Translations under genes and position numbers: made by a program
Assembly (NCBI GenBank): GCA_018821785.1
Contig: JAHJLI010000043.1
Location: 45,432 to 109,431, forward strand
Source of the DNA: Pseudomonadota bacterium
Lineage (GTDB): Bacteria; Desulfobacterota; Desulfobulbia; Desulfobulbales; Desulfocapsaceae
DNA length: 64,000 nucleotides
Direction: 5' to 3'
The notes under the pieces: generated by a model
Databases searched by the model: none
Told to the model about the DNA's origin: nothing
What the model saw: the letters and a program-made list of their open reading frames with translations, nothing else
Shown: one piece after another, positions 52,442 to 61,435 of the stretch
How positions within the stretch are numbered: position 1 is the stretch's first letter
Layout of the letters: every line of letters begins with the position of its first letter

Positions 52442-53370
52442 CCGGGTTTTTTCATCTCGTTGAGAACTTTGTGAATAACTGCCTGAGCTGTTATTCCCGC
52501 GAATTTCGATTGCGGCAAGATCTGTAATCGGTGCCCGACGACAGCCACAGCAGCTTCCTCAATATCCTCTGGAATTACAAAGCCTCTGCCGTCGAACAAA
52601 GCCAAGGCCTGGGCAATCTTCATCAAGGCAAGAGATGCTCTGACGCTTGCGCCAACAGCAACATGCTCATTCTGTCTTGTCGCTCTTGCGATATCGACAA
52701 TATAATACCGTAATTCCTCAGATATTCTTACAGACAACACTGCATCCATGACCCTGGAAATATCCTCTTCACAGGTTACACTCTCTATTGTATTGAGGGG
52801 ATGGCCCATGAGTTGCTCGGAAATAACCAGCACTTCCTCATCTCGCTCCAGATACCCTGGTGAGAGTTTTATCATGAAACGATCCATCTGCGATTCCGGC
52901 AAAGGGTACGTTCCATGGGACTCCACAGGGTTTTCTGTGGCAATAACAAAAAAGAGATTATCGAGAATCATTCTTTTGCCTTCGACAGTAACCTGTTTTT
53001 CTCCCATTGCCTCAAGAAGAGCGGACTGTGTCCTAGGGCTCGCCCTGTTTATTTCATCTGCTAATAAAATATTCGTAAAAATAGGCCCTTGGTGAAAAGA
53101 AAAGACACCCTCGTGATGGTTGTAGACGGAAACACCAATGATATCGGATGGCAACAGATCCGGGGTGAACTGAATTCGTTTGAAACCCGTTCCTATTGAT
53201 TTGGCGAGGGCCTTTGCAAGAGTTGTTTTTCCTGTTCCAGGAACATCTTCCAGCAGAACATGCCCACCGCAAAAAAACGCAGCGAGCATCATCTTTATCA
53301 TTTGCTCCTTTCCCTTTATTACCTTCTGAATATTCCCCAACAAGAGAGTATAGATATCAACCGCAATCAT
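52438..53370 (-). CDS. MoxR-family AAA+ ATPase
   Basis: ATPase of 310 residues (316 if the ATG at 53388 is used). Walker A EDVPGTGKTTLAKALA, Walker B LLADEINRA and sensor motif FFVIATENPVESHGTYPLPE are typical. The ATG at 53370 has AAAGGCGGG upstream and is preferred. MoxR, DUF58 and a transglutaminase protein form a conserved set. A chaperone role for protein complex assembly is the family expectation. Confidence 0.92.
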   Translation of the reverse strand: MIAVDIYTLLLGNIQKVIKGKEQMIKMMLAAFFCGGHVLLEDVPGTGKTTLAKALAKSIGTGFKRIQFTPDLLPSDIIGVSVYNHHEGVFSFHQGPIFTNILLADEINRASPRTQSALLEAMGEKQVTVEGKRMILDNLFFVIATENPVESHGTYPLPESQMDRFMIKLSPGYLERDEEVLVISEQLMGHPLNTIESVTCEEDISRVMDAVLSVRISEELRYYIVDIARATRQNEHVAVGASVRASLALMKIAQALALFDGRGFVIPEDIEEAAVAVVGHRLQILPQSKFAGITAQAVIHKVLNEMKKPG

Positions 53371-53606
53371 CAAGCCCGCCTTTTCCATTTTTTATTTTTT
53401 GATATCTGTTGCTTATGACAAATTAACCAGCGAACCACACTCCGCATAAACGAAAGGCATCGCGCTGGTTCAACACTTTTATTTGAGTATAACAACAACA
53501 GGCAGGGAGGGGGAGGCAAATTCACATGAAACGACTGGATCGGGTGGGATGGGCAAATCACTCCTCTTGAAATCCAGGCGGTTTTCAAGAGGAGGACGAT
53601 AGGGCC

Positions 53607-55391
53607 TTACTCTTTCCAGTCCGGGCGGATATGCAGCTCGGTCAGTTGTTTGCGGGCAACAGATGCGGGTGCATCGGTCAGAGGGCAGGTAGCCTTCTGG
53701 GTTTTTGGGAAGGCGATGACGTTGCGGATCGAATCACTGCCGGTAATGATCATCAGCAGCCGATCAAGGCCGAAGGCCAATCCACCGTGCGGCGGAGCAC
53801 CGAGTTCCAGTGCGCGCAGGAGAAAGCCGAACTTCTCGGTCGCCTCTTCAGCACCGATGCCGAGGACCTCGAGCACCTTCGATTGCAGCTGCTTCTGATG
53901 GATTCGGATGGAACCACCGCCTATTTCGGTACCATTCAGCACCAGATCATAGGCGCGACTTAAAACAACGGCTGGATCGCTGTCCAGTTTGGCGATATCC
54001 TCATCCTTGGGGGCGGTAAAGGGGTGGTGCAAGGCCTGATAGCGTTTGTCTTTTTCGTCATATTCCACAAGGGGAAAATCGGTGACCCAGGTAAATCGGA
54101 ATTCCTCCTTTTTCAGAAGTTCCAAACGCCTGGCAAGCTCGACACGCAGCTCGGAAAGCACCTGGAAAACCACTTTTTTGACGTCGGCGCCAAAAAACAA
54201 CAGATCCCCTTGTACCGCGTCGGTAGCGCTGGCTATTGCGGCGCGCTCTTCCTCGGTAAAAAATTTGCCGATCGGCGACTGCCACTCACCGCCTTCTTTG
54301 ACCTTGACCCAGGCCAACCCCTTTGCACCGAACTGGGCGACATATTCAGTCAAAAGATCGAGTTCCTTCCGGGAAAACTCGCCACAACCCTTGGCGTTGA
54401 TCGCCCGAACCGTGCCGCCCTTGTCGGCGATGTCCCTGAAAACCTTGAAGCCACAGTTGGCGGCGATGGCGGTGAGATCAACCAGCTCCATGCCAAATCG
54501 CACATCCGGCCGGTCGGTGCCAAAACGATCCATCGCCTCGGCGAAAGTAAGACGCGGAAACGGCGGGGCAAGGTCGAGCCCGAGGGTATCCTTGAATAAC
54601 TTGGCAATCATCCCTTCATTGAGTGCCATGATCTGTTCTTCGTCTACGAAACTGAGCTCCATATCTATCTGGGTAAACTCCGGCTGTCGGTCGGCCCGCA
54701 GATCTTCGTCGCGAAAGCACTTGACTATCTGGTAGTAGCGATCCATGCCGGCAATCATCAGCAATTGTTTAAACAACTGGGGTGACTGCGGCAGGGCATA
54801 GAATCTCCCGGCATTGACCCGGCTGGGAACCAGATAATCGCGGGCGCCTTCCGGAGTGGAGCGGGTAAGCATCGGGGTTTCGATATCAAGAAAACCATTA
54901 TCGTTGAGATAATTGCGAACGCTCATCACTGCCTTGTGGCGCATTACGAGATTGGCGGCCATTTCCGGTCGCCGCAGATCGAGGTAGCGGTACTGCAGGC
55001 GAAGATTGTCCGACACCTCGACATCCTCATCAAGGGGGAAAGGTGGGGTCTCGCTGCTGTTGAGAAGACGCAGTTCGGTAACAAGAATCTCTATCGCCCC
55101 AGTCGCAAGCTTCGGATTCGCCATATCGCCCGGCCTGGACTCGACCCTGCCCTGCACCGCGAGAACCCACTCACTTCGGACCTGGTGCGCCTTGGCATGA
55201 ACCTCGGGATTGATCTCGGGGTTAAAAACCACTTGAGTGATACCCCTTCGATCACGAAGATCAATGAAAATTACCCCGCCATGGTCACGCCGACGAAGAA
55301 CCCAACCCATCAGCGTTACCTGCTCACCAACATTTTTGCTGCCGAGATCATTACAAAAATGTGTCCGGCTCAGCCTTCCCATCGATTCCAT
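53607..55391 (-). CDS. aspS: aspartyl-tRNA synthetase
   Basis: Class II synthetase of 594 residues, full bacterial length. The N-terminal OB-fold ([20 protein letters not shown]), the catalytic core with [10 protein letters not shown] and [16 protein letters not shown], and the bacterial insertion domain are present. An alternative ATG 9 bp downstream (55382) is equally possible; the first has no strong ribosome site. hisS lies 102 bp upstream and could be co-transcribed. Confidence 0.96.
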   Translation of the reverse strand: MESMGRLSRTHFCNDLGSKNVGEQVTLMGWVLRRRDHGGVIFIDLRDRRGITQVVFNPEINPEVHAKAHQVRSEWVLAVQGRVESRPGDMANPKLATGAIEILVTELRLLNSSETPPFPLDEDVEVSDNLRLQYRYLDLRRPEMAANLVMRHKAVMSVRNYLNDNGFLDIETPMLTRSTPEGARDYLVPSRVNAGRFYALPQSPQLFKQLLMIAGMDRYYQIVKCFRDEDLRADRQPEFTQIDMELSFVDEEQIMALNEGMIAKLFKDTLGLDLAPPFPRLTFAEAMDRFGTDRPDVRFGMELVDLTAIAANCGFKVFRDIADKGGTVRAINAKGCGEFSRKELDLLTEYVAQFGAKGLAWVKVKEGGEWQSPIGKFFTEEERAAIASATDAVQGDLLFFGADVKKVVFQVLSELRVELARRLELLKKEEFRFTWVTDFPLVEYDEKDKRYQALHHPFTAPKDEDIAKLDSDPAVVLSRAYDLVLNGTEIGGGSIRIHQKQLQSKVLEVLGIGAEEATEKFGFLLRALELGAPPHGGLAFGLDRLLMIITGSDSIRNVIAFPKTQKATCPLTDAPASVARKQLTELHIRPDWKE

Positions 55392-55493
55392 AAGTGCTCA
55401 ATATGTTAAATTTTTTTACTTTGGTATTGTTGTCTAGGTTGTTGAAAACACTACCGATCAGTTTTTCCTAGGCAGTAAGTTGGAAAAATGTTC

Positions 55494-56753
55494 CTATTTC
55501 TTTTGACATGGTATTTGGGCGGCAATATCGGCAAACGCCAGCGTGACTTCCTGCTGTTCTTCAGTCGCCATGTTACGCAAAACCCCCTTGCCCGATGCAA
55601 GTTCGGCATCGCCGATTATGAGGACAAACCGGGCTCCCGCCTTATTTGCCTGTTTCATCTGGCTTTTCAGGCTCCGCCCTTCGTGATCCATGGCAATCTT
55701 ATATTTCCCAGCCCGCAAGGCATGGGCCAGAGAAAAACCACTATGGCTGCCTTTCTCGCCAATTCCGGCGATGAACAGATCCACCTCCTCAACTGCAAGA
55801 AAACCGTTCTCCTGCTGCTGCAACAGGAGAACCAGCCGTTCCATGCCCATTGCAAAGCCGATACCGGGACTGTTCTTCGGCCCACCAAGTGTTTCGATGA
55901 GTCCGTCATAGCGCCCACCGGCAGCGACTGCAGCCTGAGCTCCAAGATCTGAAGTAATAAACTCAAAAGTGGTGCGACAGTAGTAATCGAGCCCGCGGAC
56001 CATGAACTTGTTGAGGGTATACCGTATGTTCAACTGCGCCAGCCCGGCCTGGACTTTTTCGAAATGGTCGGCGCAGGGAGTACACAAATAATCCTGCAGG
56101 GCCGGGGCGTCGCACATCTGCGCCCGGCAGGTGGGTATTTTGCAATCTAATACCCGCAAAGGATTTGTCATGCTCCTCCTTTTGCAGTCGCTGCAAAGCG
56201 CGTCCAACCGCTCGGTTATGTAAGAAATCAGCTGCACCCTGTAACCTGGCCGACACTCCGGACATCCCAAAGAATTCACCTCAAGGCTGACGGATATTCC
56301 CAATTCGCCGAAAAGCATCGCCCCCATCGCCATGAGCTCGGCATCAACCTGCGGATTTTCCGACCCCAGCACCTCGACATCCATCTGATGAAATTGTCTG
56401 AGACGCCCTTTTTGCGGACGCTCATGGCGAAACATCGGACCGATGGTGAAAAGCCGCTGCACTGGTTTCTGCACATACATGCCATGCTCTATATAGGCGC
56501 GCAGCAAAGATGCTGTTGCCTCCGGGCGCATGGTGATTTTTTTGTCAACGAAGGTGTACATCTCTTTTTCGACAATATCGGTGGCCTCCCCGATAGATCT
56601 GGCAAAAAGCTCGGTTTCTTCAAGAATTGGTAACCGAATTTCCGAAAAATTGAATCGTACAAAAATATTCCGAGCCACCTTTTCAAGATATTGCCAGAGC
56701 TCAACCTCCCCCGGCACAATATCTTTAAACCCTTTCAGGGCCTGAATTTTCAC
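55494..56753 (-). CDS. hisS: histidyl-tRNA synthetase
   Basis: Class II synthetase of 419 residues with LKGFKDIVPGEVELW (motif 1 lead), FTIGPMFRHERPQKGRLRQF (motif 2) and the His-specific RGLDYYCRTTFE and VAAGGRYDGLIE motifs. The GTG at 56753 is the best start, with TTGGAGAAC 6-7 bp upstream; a TTG further upstream would overlap the ribosome site. Confidence 0.95.
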   Translation of the reverse strand: MKIQALKGFKDIVPGEVELWQYLEKVARNIFVRFNFSEIRLPILEETELFARSIGEATDIVEKEMYTFVDKKITMRPEATASLLRAYIEHGMYVQKPVQRLFTIGPMFRHERPQKGRLRQFHQMDVEVLGSENPQVDAELMAMGAMLFGELGISVSLEVNSLGCPECRPGYRVQLISYITERLDALCSDCKRRSMTNPLRVLDCKIPTCRAQMCDAPALQDYLCTPCADHFEKVQAGLAQLNIRYTLNKFMVRGLDYYCRTTFEFITSDLGAQAAVAAGGRYDGLIETLGGPKNSPGIGFAMGMERLVLLLQQQENGFLAVEEVDLFIAGIGEKGSHSGFSLAHALRAGKYKIAMDHEGRSLKSQMKQANKAGARFVLIIGDAELASGKGVLRNMATEEQQEVTLAFADIAAQIPCQKK

Positions 56754-57070
56754 AACGTTCTCCAACAATAAAAGAAAGGAATGTCTTCAAAGTCTTCAGC
56801 AACTACGGATGGAAACGACTCCAAGTAGCCTTGGTTAAAGCAGGAAAAAAGCTTGAATTTAACCGCAATGCTGCCGTTTTGTCAAGATACCCTCCGACAA
56901 TCCTCCATTTTTGCCCCGCGATTTTGCCAAGGAAATGCCCGTTTTTTCAGCTTTGACCGGATTTTTTTACAAATAGCCTGCAGTCACACACTTGTCTTGA
57001 CAAATATCTGCAAGCGATGCATTATCTGGTTTCTTATCGCAAATGCACACTTATAAGGAGCTCTTCCCAC
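56754..57070. other. 317-bp spacer with a promoter for the nitronate monooxygenase gene
   Basis: No gene seen. The right end carries the promoter (56997-57025) and AAGGAG ribosome site (57055-57060); the left part is the hisS leader. Confidence 0.5.
56997..57025 (+). promoter_or_regulatory. sigma70 promoter of the nitronate monooxygenase gene
   Basis: TTGACA (56997-57002, exact), 17 bp, CATTAT (57020-57025, 4 of 6). The leader would be about 40 nt to the ATG at 57071. Confidence 0.55.
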
Positions 57071-58057
57071 ATGAAGTTACCTTCATTAAAAATTGGCCCA
57101 TTTACTGCCTCATTCCCATTAATTCAGGGCGGCATGTCTATCCGCGTATCCACATCTGCGCTTGCAGTTCCTGTTGCCGATTGCGGCGGGATAGGGGTCA
57201 TCGGCGGCTCTGGCCTGCCACCCGAGGATCTTATTGCCGACATCAAGAAGGCAAAGGCGGCAACAACAGGAGTCGTAGCGGTAAATATAATGTATGCCAT
57301 GAAGGATTTTTATCAGCTGGTAATGAGTTCGATCGATGCCGGTATCGACATGATCATCACCGGAGCCGGTTTTTCAAGAGATATTTTTAAAATTGGTCGG
57401 GAGCGCAATACTCCGATAATCATGATCGTCAGCTCCCCTACCCTTGCCAAGCTCGCCGAGAAACTCGGTGCCGCAGCGATCATTGTTGAGGCCAAAGAAG
57501 CCGGAGGCCACCTTGGTACCGACCGACCCTTGCGAGAGATTTTTCCGCCTATTCGTGAAGTTATTAAAAAGATTCCATTGATAGCCGCCGGAGGCCTTAC
57601 CAACGGCTACGAAATGGCGGAAATGATGGACCAATACGGGGCAGATGGCATCCAAATCGCTTCCCGCTTCGTTCTCAGCAAAGAATGCGACATCGCCGAC
57701 GAATACAAACAGGCCTATCTCAATGCCAAAAAAGAGGACATTGTCCTCACTTCCTCTCCAGTCGGAATGCCCGGTCGAGCTATCAACAACCCCTTCGTCA
57801 AAGCGGTCAATGCCGGAGAGGATGTCAGTACAAAAAAATGCCGCCAAGTCTGCCTTAAAAAGTGTGATCACCACTATTGTATCAACGAAAGGTTGCTGAT
57901 GGCGCGCGACGGCAACACCCGTGAAGGCCTTATTTTCTCCGGTGAAAACACCTATAAGATGGATACAATCCTTTCGGTTGCTGATATTTTCAAGCAATTC
58001 AAGCAACAAGCGGAGGCTGTGTACAAAGAAGGACTGGGCTTCAGCCCGGCGACTTGA
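57071..58057 (+). CDS. nitronate monooxygenase-like (2-nitropropane dioxygenase family) flavoprotein
   Basis: TIM-barrel FMN protein of 328 residues: LIQGGMSIRVSTSALAVPVA and GIGVIGGSG (N-terminal loop), IVEAKEAGGHLG and IAAGGLTNG (phosphate and substrate loops). The family includes nitronate monooxygenases and FabK-type enoyl reductases, so the substrate is open. The C-terminal cluster CRQVCLKKCDHHYC recurs in some anaerobe members and could bind a metal or iron-sulfur cluster. AAGGAG lies 10 bp before the ATG. The stop overlaps the next gene's TTG by 3 bp. Confidence 0.88.
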   Translation: MKLPSLKIGPFTASFPLIQGGMSIRVSTSALAVPVADCGGIGVIGGSGLPPEDLIADIKKAKAATTGVVAVNIMYAMKDFYQLVMSSIDAGIDMIITGAGFSRDIFKIGRERNTPIIMIVSSPTLAKLAEKLGAAAIIVEAKEAGGHLGTDRPLREIFPPIREVIKKIPLIAAGGLTNGYEMAEMMDQYGADGIQIASRFVLSKECDIADEYKQAYLNAKKEDIVLTSSPVGMPGRAINNPFVKAVNAGEDVSTKKCRQVCLKKCDHHYCINERLLMARDGNTREGLIFSGENTYKMDTILSVADIFKQFKQQAEAVYKEGLGFSPAT

Positions 58058-59460
58058 CCACGACGAATCTCAACATGGATCATACAAAAGAAGAAGAATT
58101 TACCAAGGATGAGCCCATCCTTGCCGCTCGTATTATTCCCTCCGAAGAACATAATATTACCCCAGAGCTGATCGATCGTGACGCACTTTTTATCTTGAAA
58201 AAACTCGCCGGTGCCGGTTATGCCGGCTACCTTGTCGGCGGCGGAGTCCGCGACCTGTATCTCGGAAAAACACCAAAGGATTTTGACATCAGCACCGATG
58301 CCAGGCCTGGTCAGCTGCGCAAGCTATTTCCTCACAGCAATACCATAGGCCGACGCTTCCGCCTGGTCCAGGTCTTTTTCAAGGCCGGAAAAACCATCGA
58401 AATCAGTACACTGAGATCTCTCAGCGAGCACGACATTGATGGGCCGCAAGAGGTCCTTGCCCCCAACAACACCTTCGGCACTTTGAGTGAGGATGCCAGA
58501 CGACGAGATCTCACCATCAATTCGCTCTTTTATGAAATTATTACCGGCACAATTATCGATTATGTCGGGGGCACCGAGGATCTCGATCGGGGCATTATCA
58601 GAATAGGTGGTGAACCTGCTCGCAGGATCGGCCGCGACCCAGTGCGGATGATGCGGGCAATTAGGCATGCAGCAAGAAACAACTTCAGCATTGAAGCCGG
58701 AACATGGAAAGCTATTTGCGCACACAGTAATGAGCTTTCTCTCTGCCCGCCGTCCAGACTCCGTGACGAGTTTCTCAAAGATCTCTATGGTGGTGCCGCA
58801 CATCCATGGTTTCTCCTCGCAGTCGACTCAGGCATTTTCACCAATCTTTTCCCCTTCTACAGTATTATCCTGATGAATCAGGATAATTTCGATCAACGGA
58901 AAGTACTTCTTGAAAATATTTTTCACACCATTGACCGGGCCAACTCCTTGGCAGTTCAACAGAACATCCATCGTCAGCCTGATTTCTTTTTATTCGCTTT
59001 CATCCTTGTTCCTTGGGTGGAGGCTCGCTGGCAACTTTTCAGTGAATTTCGCAAGAGTAGTGTTTTATTTCAATTAGCCAATCAGATTCGTGACGAGGTA
59101 GACCGAAGCATCGGAATCCGTCTCAACCTACGTCGTTCACTCCGCCAGGATATGGTGGGCCTGTTGATCAATCTCTCCCTGCTCATCCACAACAAAACGC
59201 CCAGCGGTTGGCCCAAATGGTTGAAACGGAAAAGCTATTTCAGAAAAGCGACGCTGTTTTACCATTTCTACACAGAAGCTCTGACCGGAGAAGCAATTGC
59301 CGACGAAGTCCTCATTACCGATACTCCGCCACGACCGCTTGAAAGCCTTCAACCTTCTCCGGGCAGAGCTACCCCAGAAGAGGAAAAACACTCTCCCTCT
59401 AAATGCAAGCCAGCATTTTCTTCAAATACCAAGGGTGGCATCTTCGGTTTTAAGAGATAG
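58054..59460 (+). CDS. poly(A) polymerase/CCA tRNA nucleotidyltransferase family protein
   Basis: Protein of about 460 residues with the class II nucleotidyltransferase head domain: YLVGGGVRDLYLGKTPKDFDI (two catalytic Asp), RRRDLTINSLFYE and GRDPVRMMRAIRHAA. The C-terminal half is helical with no HD motif, closer to PcnB-type poly(A) polymerase than to a CCA-adding enzyme with phosphohydrolase. A TTG at 58054 overlaps the previous stop; an ATG at 58075 is an alternative and has no ribosome site. The 26839-28140 DHH-CBS protein is the other half of the fused form seen in relatives. Confidence 0.88.
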   Translation: MTTTNLNMDHTKEEEFTKDEPILAARIIPSEEHNITPELIDRDALFILKKLAGAGYAGYLVGGGVRDLYLGKTPKDFDISTDARPGQLRKLFPHSNTIGRRFRLVQVFFKAGKTIEISTLRSLSEHDIDGPQEVLAPNNTFGTLSEDARRRDLTINSLFYEIITGTIIDYVGGTEDLDRGIIRIGGEPARRIGRDPVRMMRAIRHAARNNFSIEAGTWKAICAHSNELSLCPPSRLRDEFLKDLYGGAAHPWFLLAVDSGIFTNLFPFYSIILMNQDNFDQRKVLLENIFHTIDRANSLAVQQNIHRQPDFFLFAFILVPWVEARWQLFSEFRKSSVLFQLANQIRDEVDRSIGIRLNLRRSLRQDMVGLLINLSLLIHNKTPSGWPKWLKRKSYFRKATLFYHFYTEALTGEAIADEVLITDTPPRPLESLQPSPGRATPEEEKHSPSKCKPAFSSNTKGGIFGFKR

Positions 59461-59705
59461 ATTCCGGTTTTTTCTTGCACCCGCCGACATTCAAACAGAA
59501 CGATAATATTCTGCATGATCAGTTAGTTAGTTCCATACCCTTTGCTGTACAAAACTACGATCTCTTTGCTGCCCATTTTCAGTTGATTCATAGTCGCAAT
59601 CCCTGGTGCTCATTTTCAACGCTCAACCTTATTGCGACATTGGGAAAAATGTTGTCCAGGCCAACAGCACTGAAATCAAGCCATTGTGCGTCTTGTGCGC
59701 AACCA

Positions 59706-59730
59706 ATGCTGAATTAAAAAAAATCAGCAT
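59706..59730 (+). terminator. hairpin after the poly(A) polymerase gene
   Basis: ATGCTGA (59706-59712) and TCAGCAT (59724-59730) form a 7-bp stem over an A-rich loop. It is 246 bp from the stop codon, so the role as a terminator is uncertain. Confidence 0.3.
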
Positions 59731-60139
59731 AAAGCTCCAACAAAGACAGAATTTGCGCTTGCACTGATATCACAAAAGTGGTAGTTTTTGGCACCTTTCA
59801 GTCTAGAAAGCCCATTTGCACAAGTTTTTTTGTGTTTCCGCCGCAAACATTGACGCACTCTTCGCACAATGGTGACAAAAAAACCTTCCAGCGCTGTTTA
59901 CGCCGCTCACTGGCTCACCTTCTCGGCAAAAGAACAATGCAAAACGGTCTTACCAGCATACCAATCAGAGCCAACCACTGTTTTGTTCAGTTTTCTCACC
60001 ATCATTTATTTCCTCGGTCAGCGTTTTTTTCTCTTCTTTTTCTCCACCCGTTTCTTACACACTTTAGAATTTCCTTCCGCTTCCTTTTTTCACAGTTTTA
60101 CACAGAGAAACGCAGTAGCGGGGTTGATGTTCAAATACC

Positions 60140-60155
60140 AAAGCCGGCCGGCTTT
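60140..60155. promoter_or_regulatory. 16-bp palindrome AAAGCCGGCCGGCTTT before the hydrogenase gene
   Basis: Perfect palindrome followed by a T-rich stretch (60164-60172), 95 bp upstream of the hydrogenase small-subunit ATG. It could be an attenuator or operator. Confidence 0.35.
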
Positions 60156-60250
60156 ACCTTGTTCTTTTTTTTCACTTCTTCGGCATCGCTCATGTCGGAG
60201 CAACCGCGCATTGGCGCACACTTGTTGTCACACAGCAATAGGAGGTTGAT

Positions 60251-61321
60251 ATGGCAGACACGGTAAACAACACTCTGGAACCGCAGCTTGATCGGCGCGG
60301 ATTCCTCAAGGGATGCACAATGGCTGCGGCTGCTCTAGGGCTGTCCGAGGCGATGATCCCGAAACTCGTGGAAGCGGCTGCAACCGCCGAACGTCCACGG
60401 GTCATCTGGCTCCATTTCCAGGAATGTACGGGCTGCACGGAAAGTCTCCTGCGCTCCTCGCACCCTGATCTGGCCCACCTGCTTCTCGATATAATCTCCC
60501 TTGATTATCACGAGACAGTCATGGCTGCGGCCGGTCATCAGGCCGAACAAAACCTGCATGATACAGTTGACAAACATCCCTTTATTTTGGTTGTCGAGGG
60601 TGCAATTCCGACCAAGGATAACGGTATCTACTGTAAAATCGCCGGCAAGACCGCCATGGAAATACTCGCCAAGGTAGCCCCAAAAGCCACGGCAATTATT
60701 GCTATCGGCACCTGTGCCACCTTTGGCGGAGTTCAGGCTGCGGCACCAAATCCAACTGGAGCTGTTGGAGTACAAGATCTAGTGAGTGGTAAACCGATCG
60801 TCAACATCCCTGGTTGCCCACCAAACCCGGTATCTTTCCTTGGCACCATTCTCCATTACCTGACCTTCAAGAGACTGCCCGCCCTTGATAATTTGAATCG
60901 CCCGCTCTTCGCCTATGGCCGAAGAATCCACGACCATTGCGAACGTCGGGCACATTTTGACGAAGGCCGTTTTGTTGAGCAATTCGGTGATCAAGCACAC
61001 AAGCTCGGATACTGTCTGTACAAAGTGGGCTGCAAAGGCCCCGAGACCTTCTCCAACTGCCCGGCGGTACGCTTTAATGACGTCGGTGTTTGGCCGGTAA
61101 GTGTCGGTCACGGCTGCATCGGTTGTACCGAGCCGAATTTCTGGGATACCATGACTCCGTTCTACGAAAGACTTCCAAATGTTAAAATCCCTGCCAGCGG
61201 AATCATCGACAGTGCAGATCAGGTTGGCAAGACCGTTCTCGGTGTAACTGCCGCCGCAGTCGGTATCCATGCTGCTGTAGGAATTGGCAAACGGCTGATT
61301 AAGGGCAAAAGCGAAGAGTAA
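60251..61321 (+). CDS. hyaA: [NiFe] hydrogenase small subunit (group 1, membrane-bound)
   Basis: Electron-transfer subunit of 356 residues. Twin-arginine signal peptide (DRRGFLKG, residues 14-21) with a hydrophobic stretch after it. Iron-sulfur ligands: CTGCTES (proximal cluster), GTCATFGG and PGCPPNP, then HDHCERR/GYCLYKVGCKG (distal) and CPAVRFN with GHGCIGC (medial [3Fe-4S]). The proximal CTGCTE is the ordinary four-Cys type, not the six-Cys O2-tolerant form. A hydrophobic helix near the C-terminus (about residues 327-347) anchors it to the membrane. GGAGG precedes the ATG. It is the first gene of the operon. Confidence 0.95.
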   Translation: MADTVNNTLEPQLDRRGFLKGCTMAAAALGLSEAMIPKLVEAAATAERPRVIWLHFQECTGCTESLLRSSHPDLAHLLLDIISLDYHETVMAAAGHQAEQNLHDTVDKHPFILVVEGAIPTKDNGIYCKIAGKTAMEILAKVAPKATAIIAIGTCATFGGVQAAAPNPTGAVGVQDLVSGKPIVNIPGCPPNPVSFLGTILHYLTFKRLPALDNLNRPLFAYGRRIHDHCERRAHFDEGRFVEQFGDQAHKLGYCLYKVGCKGPETFSNCPAVRFNDVGVWPVSVGHGCIGCTEPNFWDTMTPFYERLPNVKIPASGIIDSADQVGKTVLGVTAAAVGIHAAVGIGKRLIKGKSEE

Positions 61322-61435
61322 AAACGACGAAAATTCTTGTTCCACATGAATGATTAGCGATTTATAAAACTTTTACCGGCGCTCGGAAAAAAATAATTTT
61401 CCTTAACTGGTAGTCACTATTTGGAGGTTTCACAC

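Larger units (their letters stand above)
59461..60250. other. 790-bp non-coding region upstream of the hydrogenase operon
   Basis: No credible gene; plus-strand frames (such as 59778-60266) are Phe/Ser/His-rich with no family match and no ribosome site. It contains ATGCTGA/TCAGCAT (59706-59730), a candidate terminator of the preceding gene, long pyrimidine tracts (60020-60095), and the AAAGCCGGCCGGCTTT palindrome. It probably holds the hydrogenase promoter and leader; no sigma54 or sigma70 box stands out. Confidence 0.5.

Noticed and set aside
59788..59803. possible sigma54 element TTGGCACC before the hydrogenase operon
   Set aside because: The GG is not followed by GC after 10 bp (it reads TC), so the -12 element is missing.
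59778..60266. 162-codon plus-strand frame in the spacer before the hydrogenase operon
   Set aside because: Phe-, Ser- and His-rich with no family resemblance, no ribosome site, and it overlaps the hydrogenase start in another frame.
60431..60446. O2-tolerant (six-Cys proximal cluster) hydrogenase
   Set aside because: The small subunit has the ordinary CTGCTES proximal motif, without the two extra Cys.
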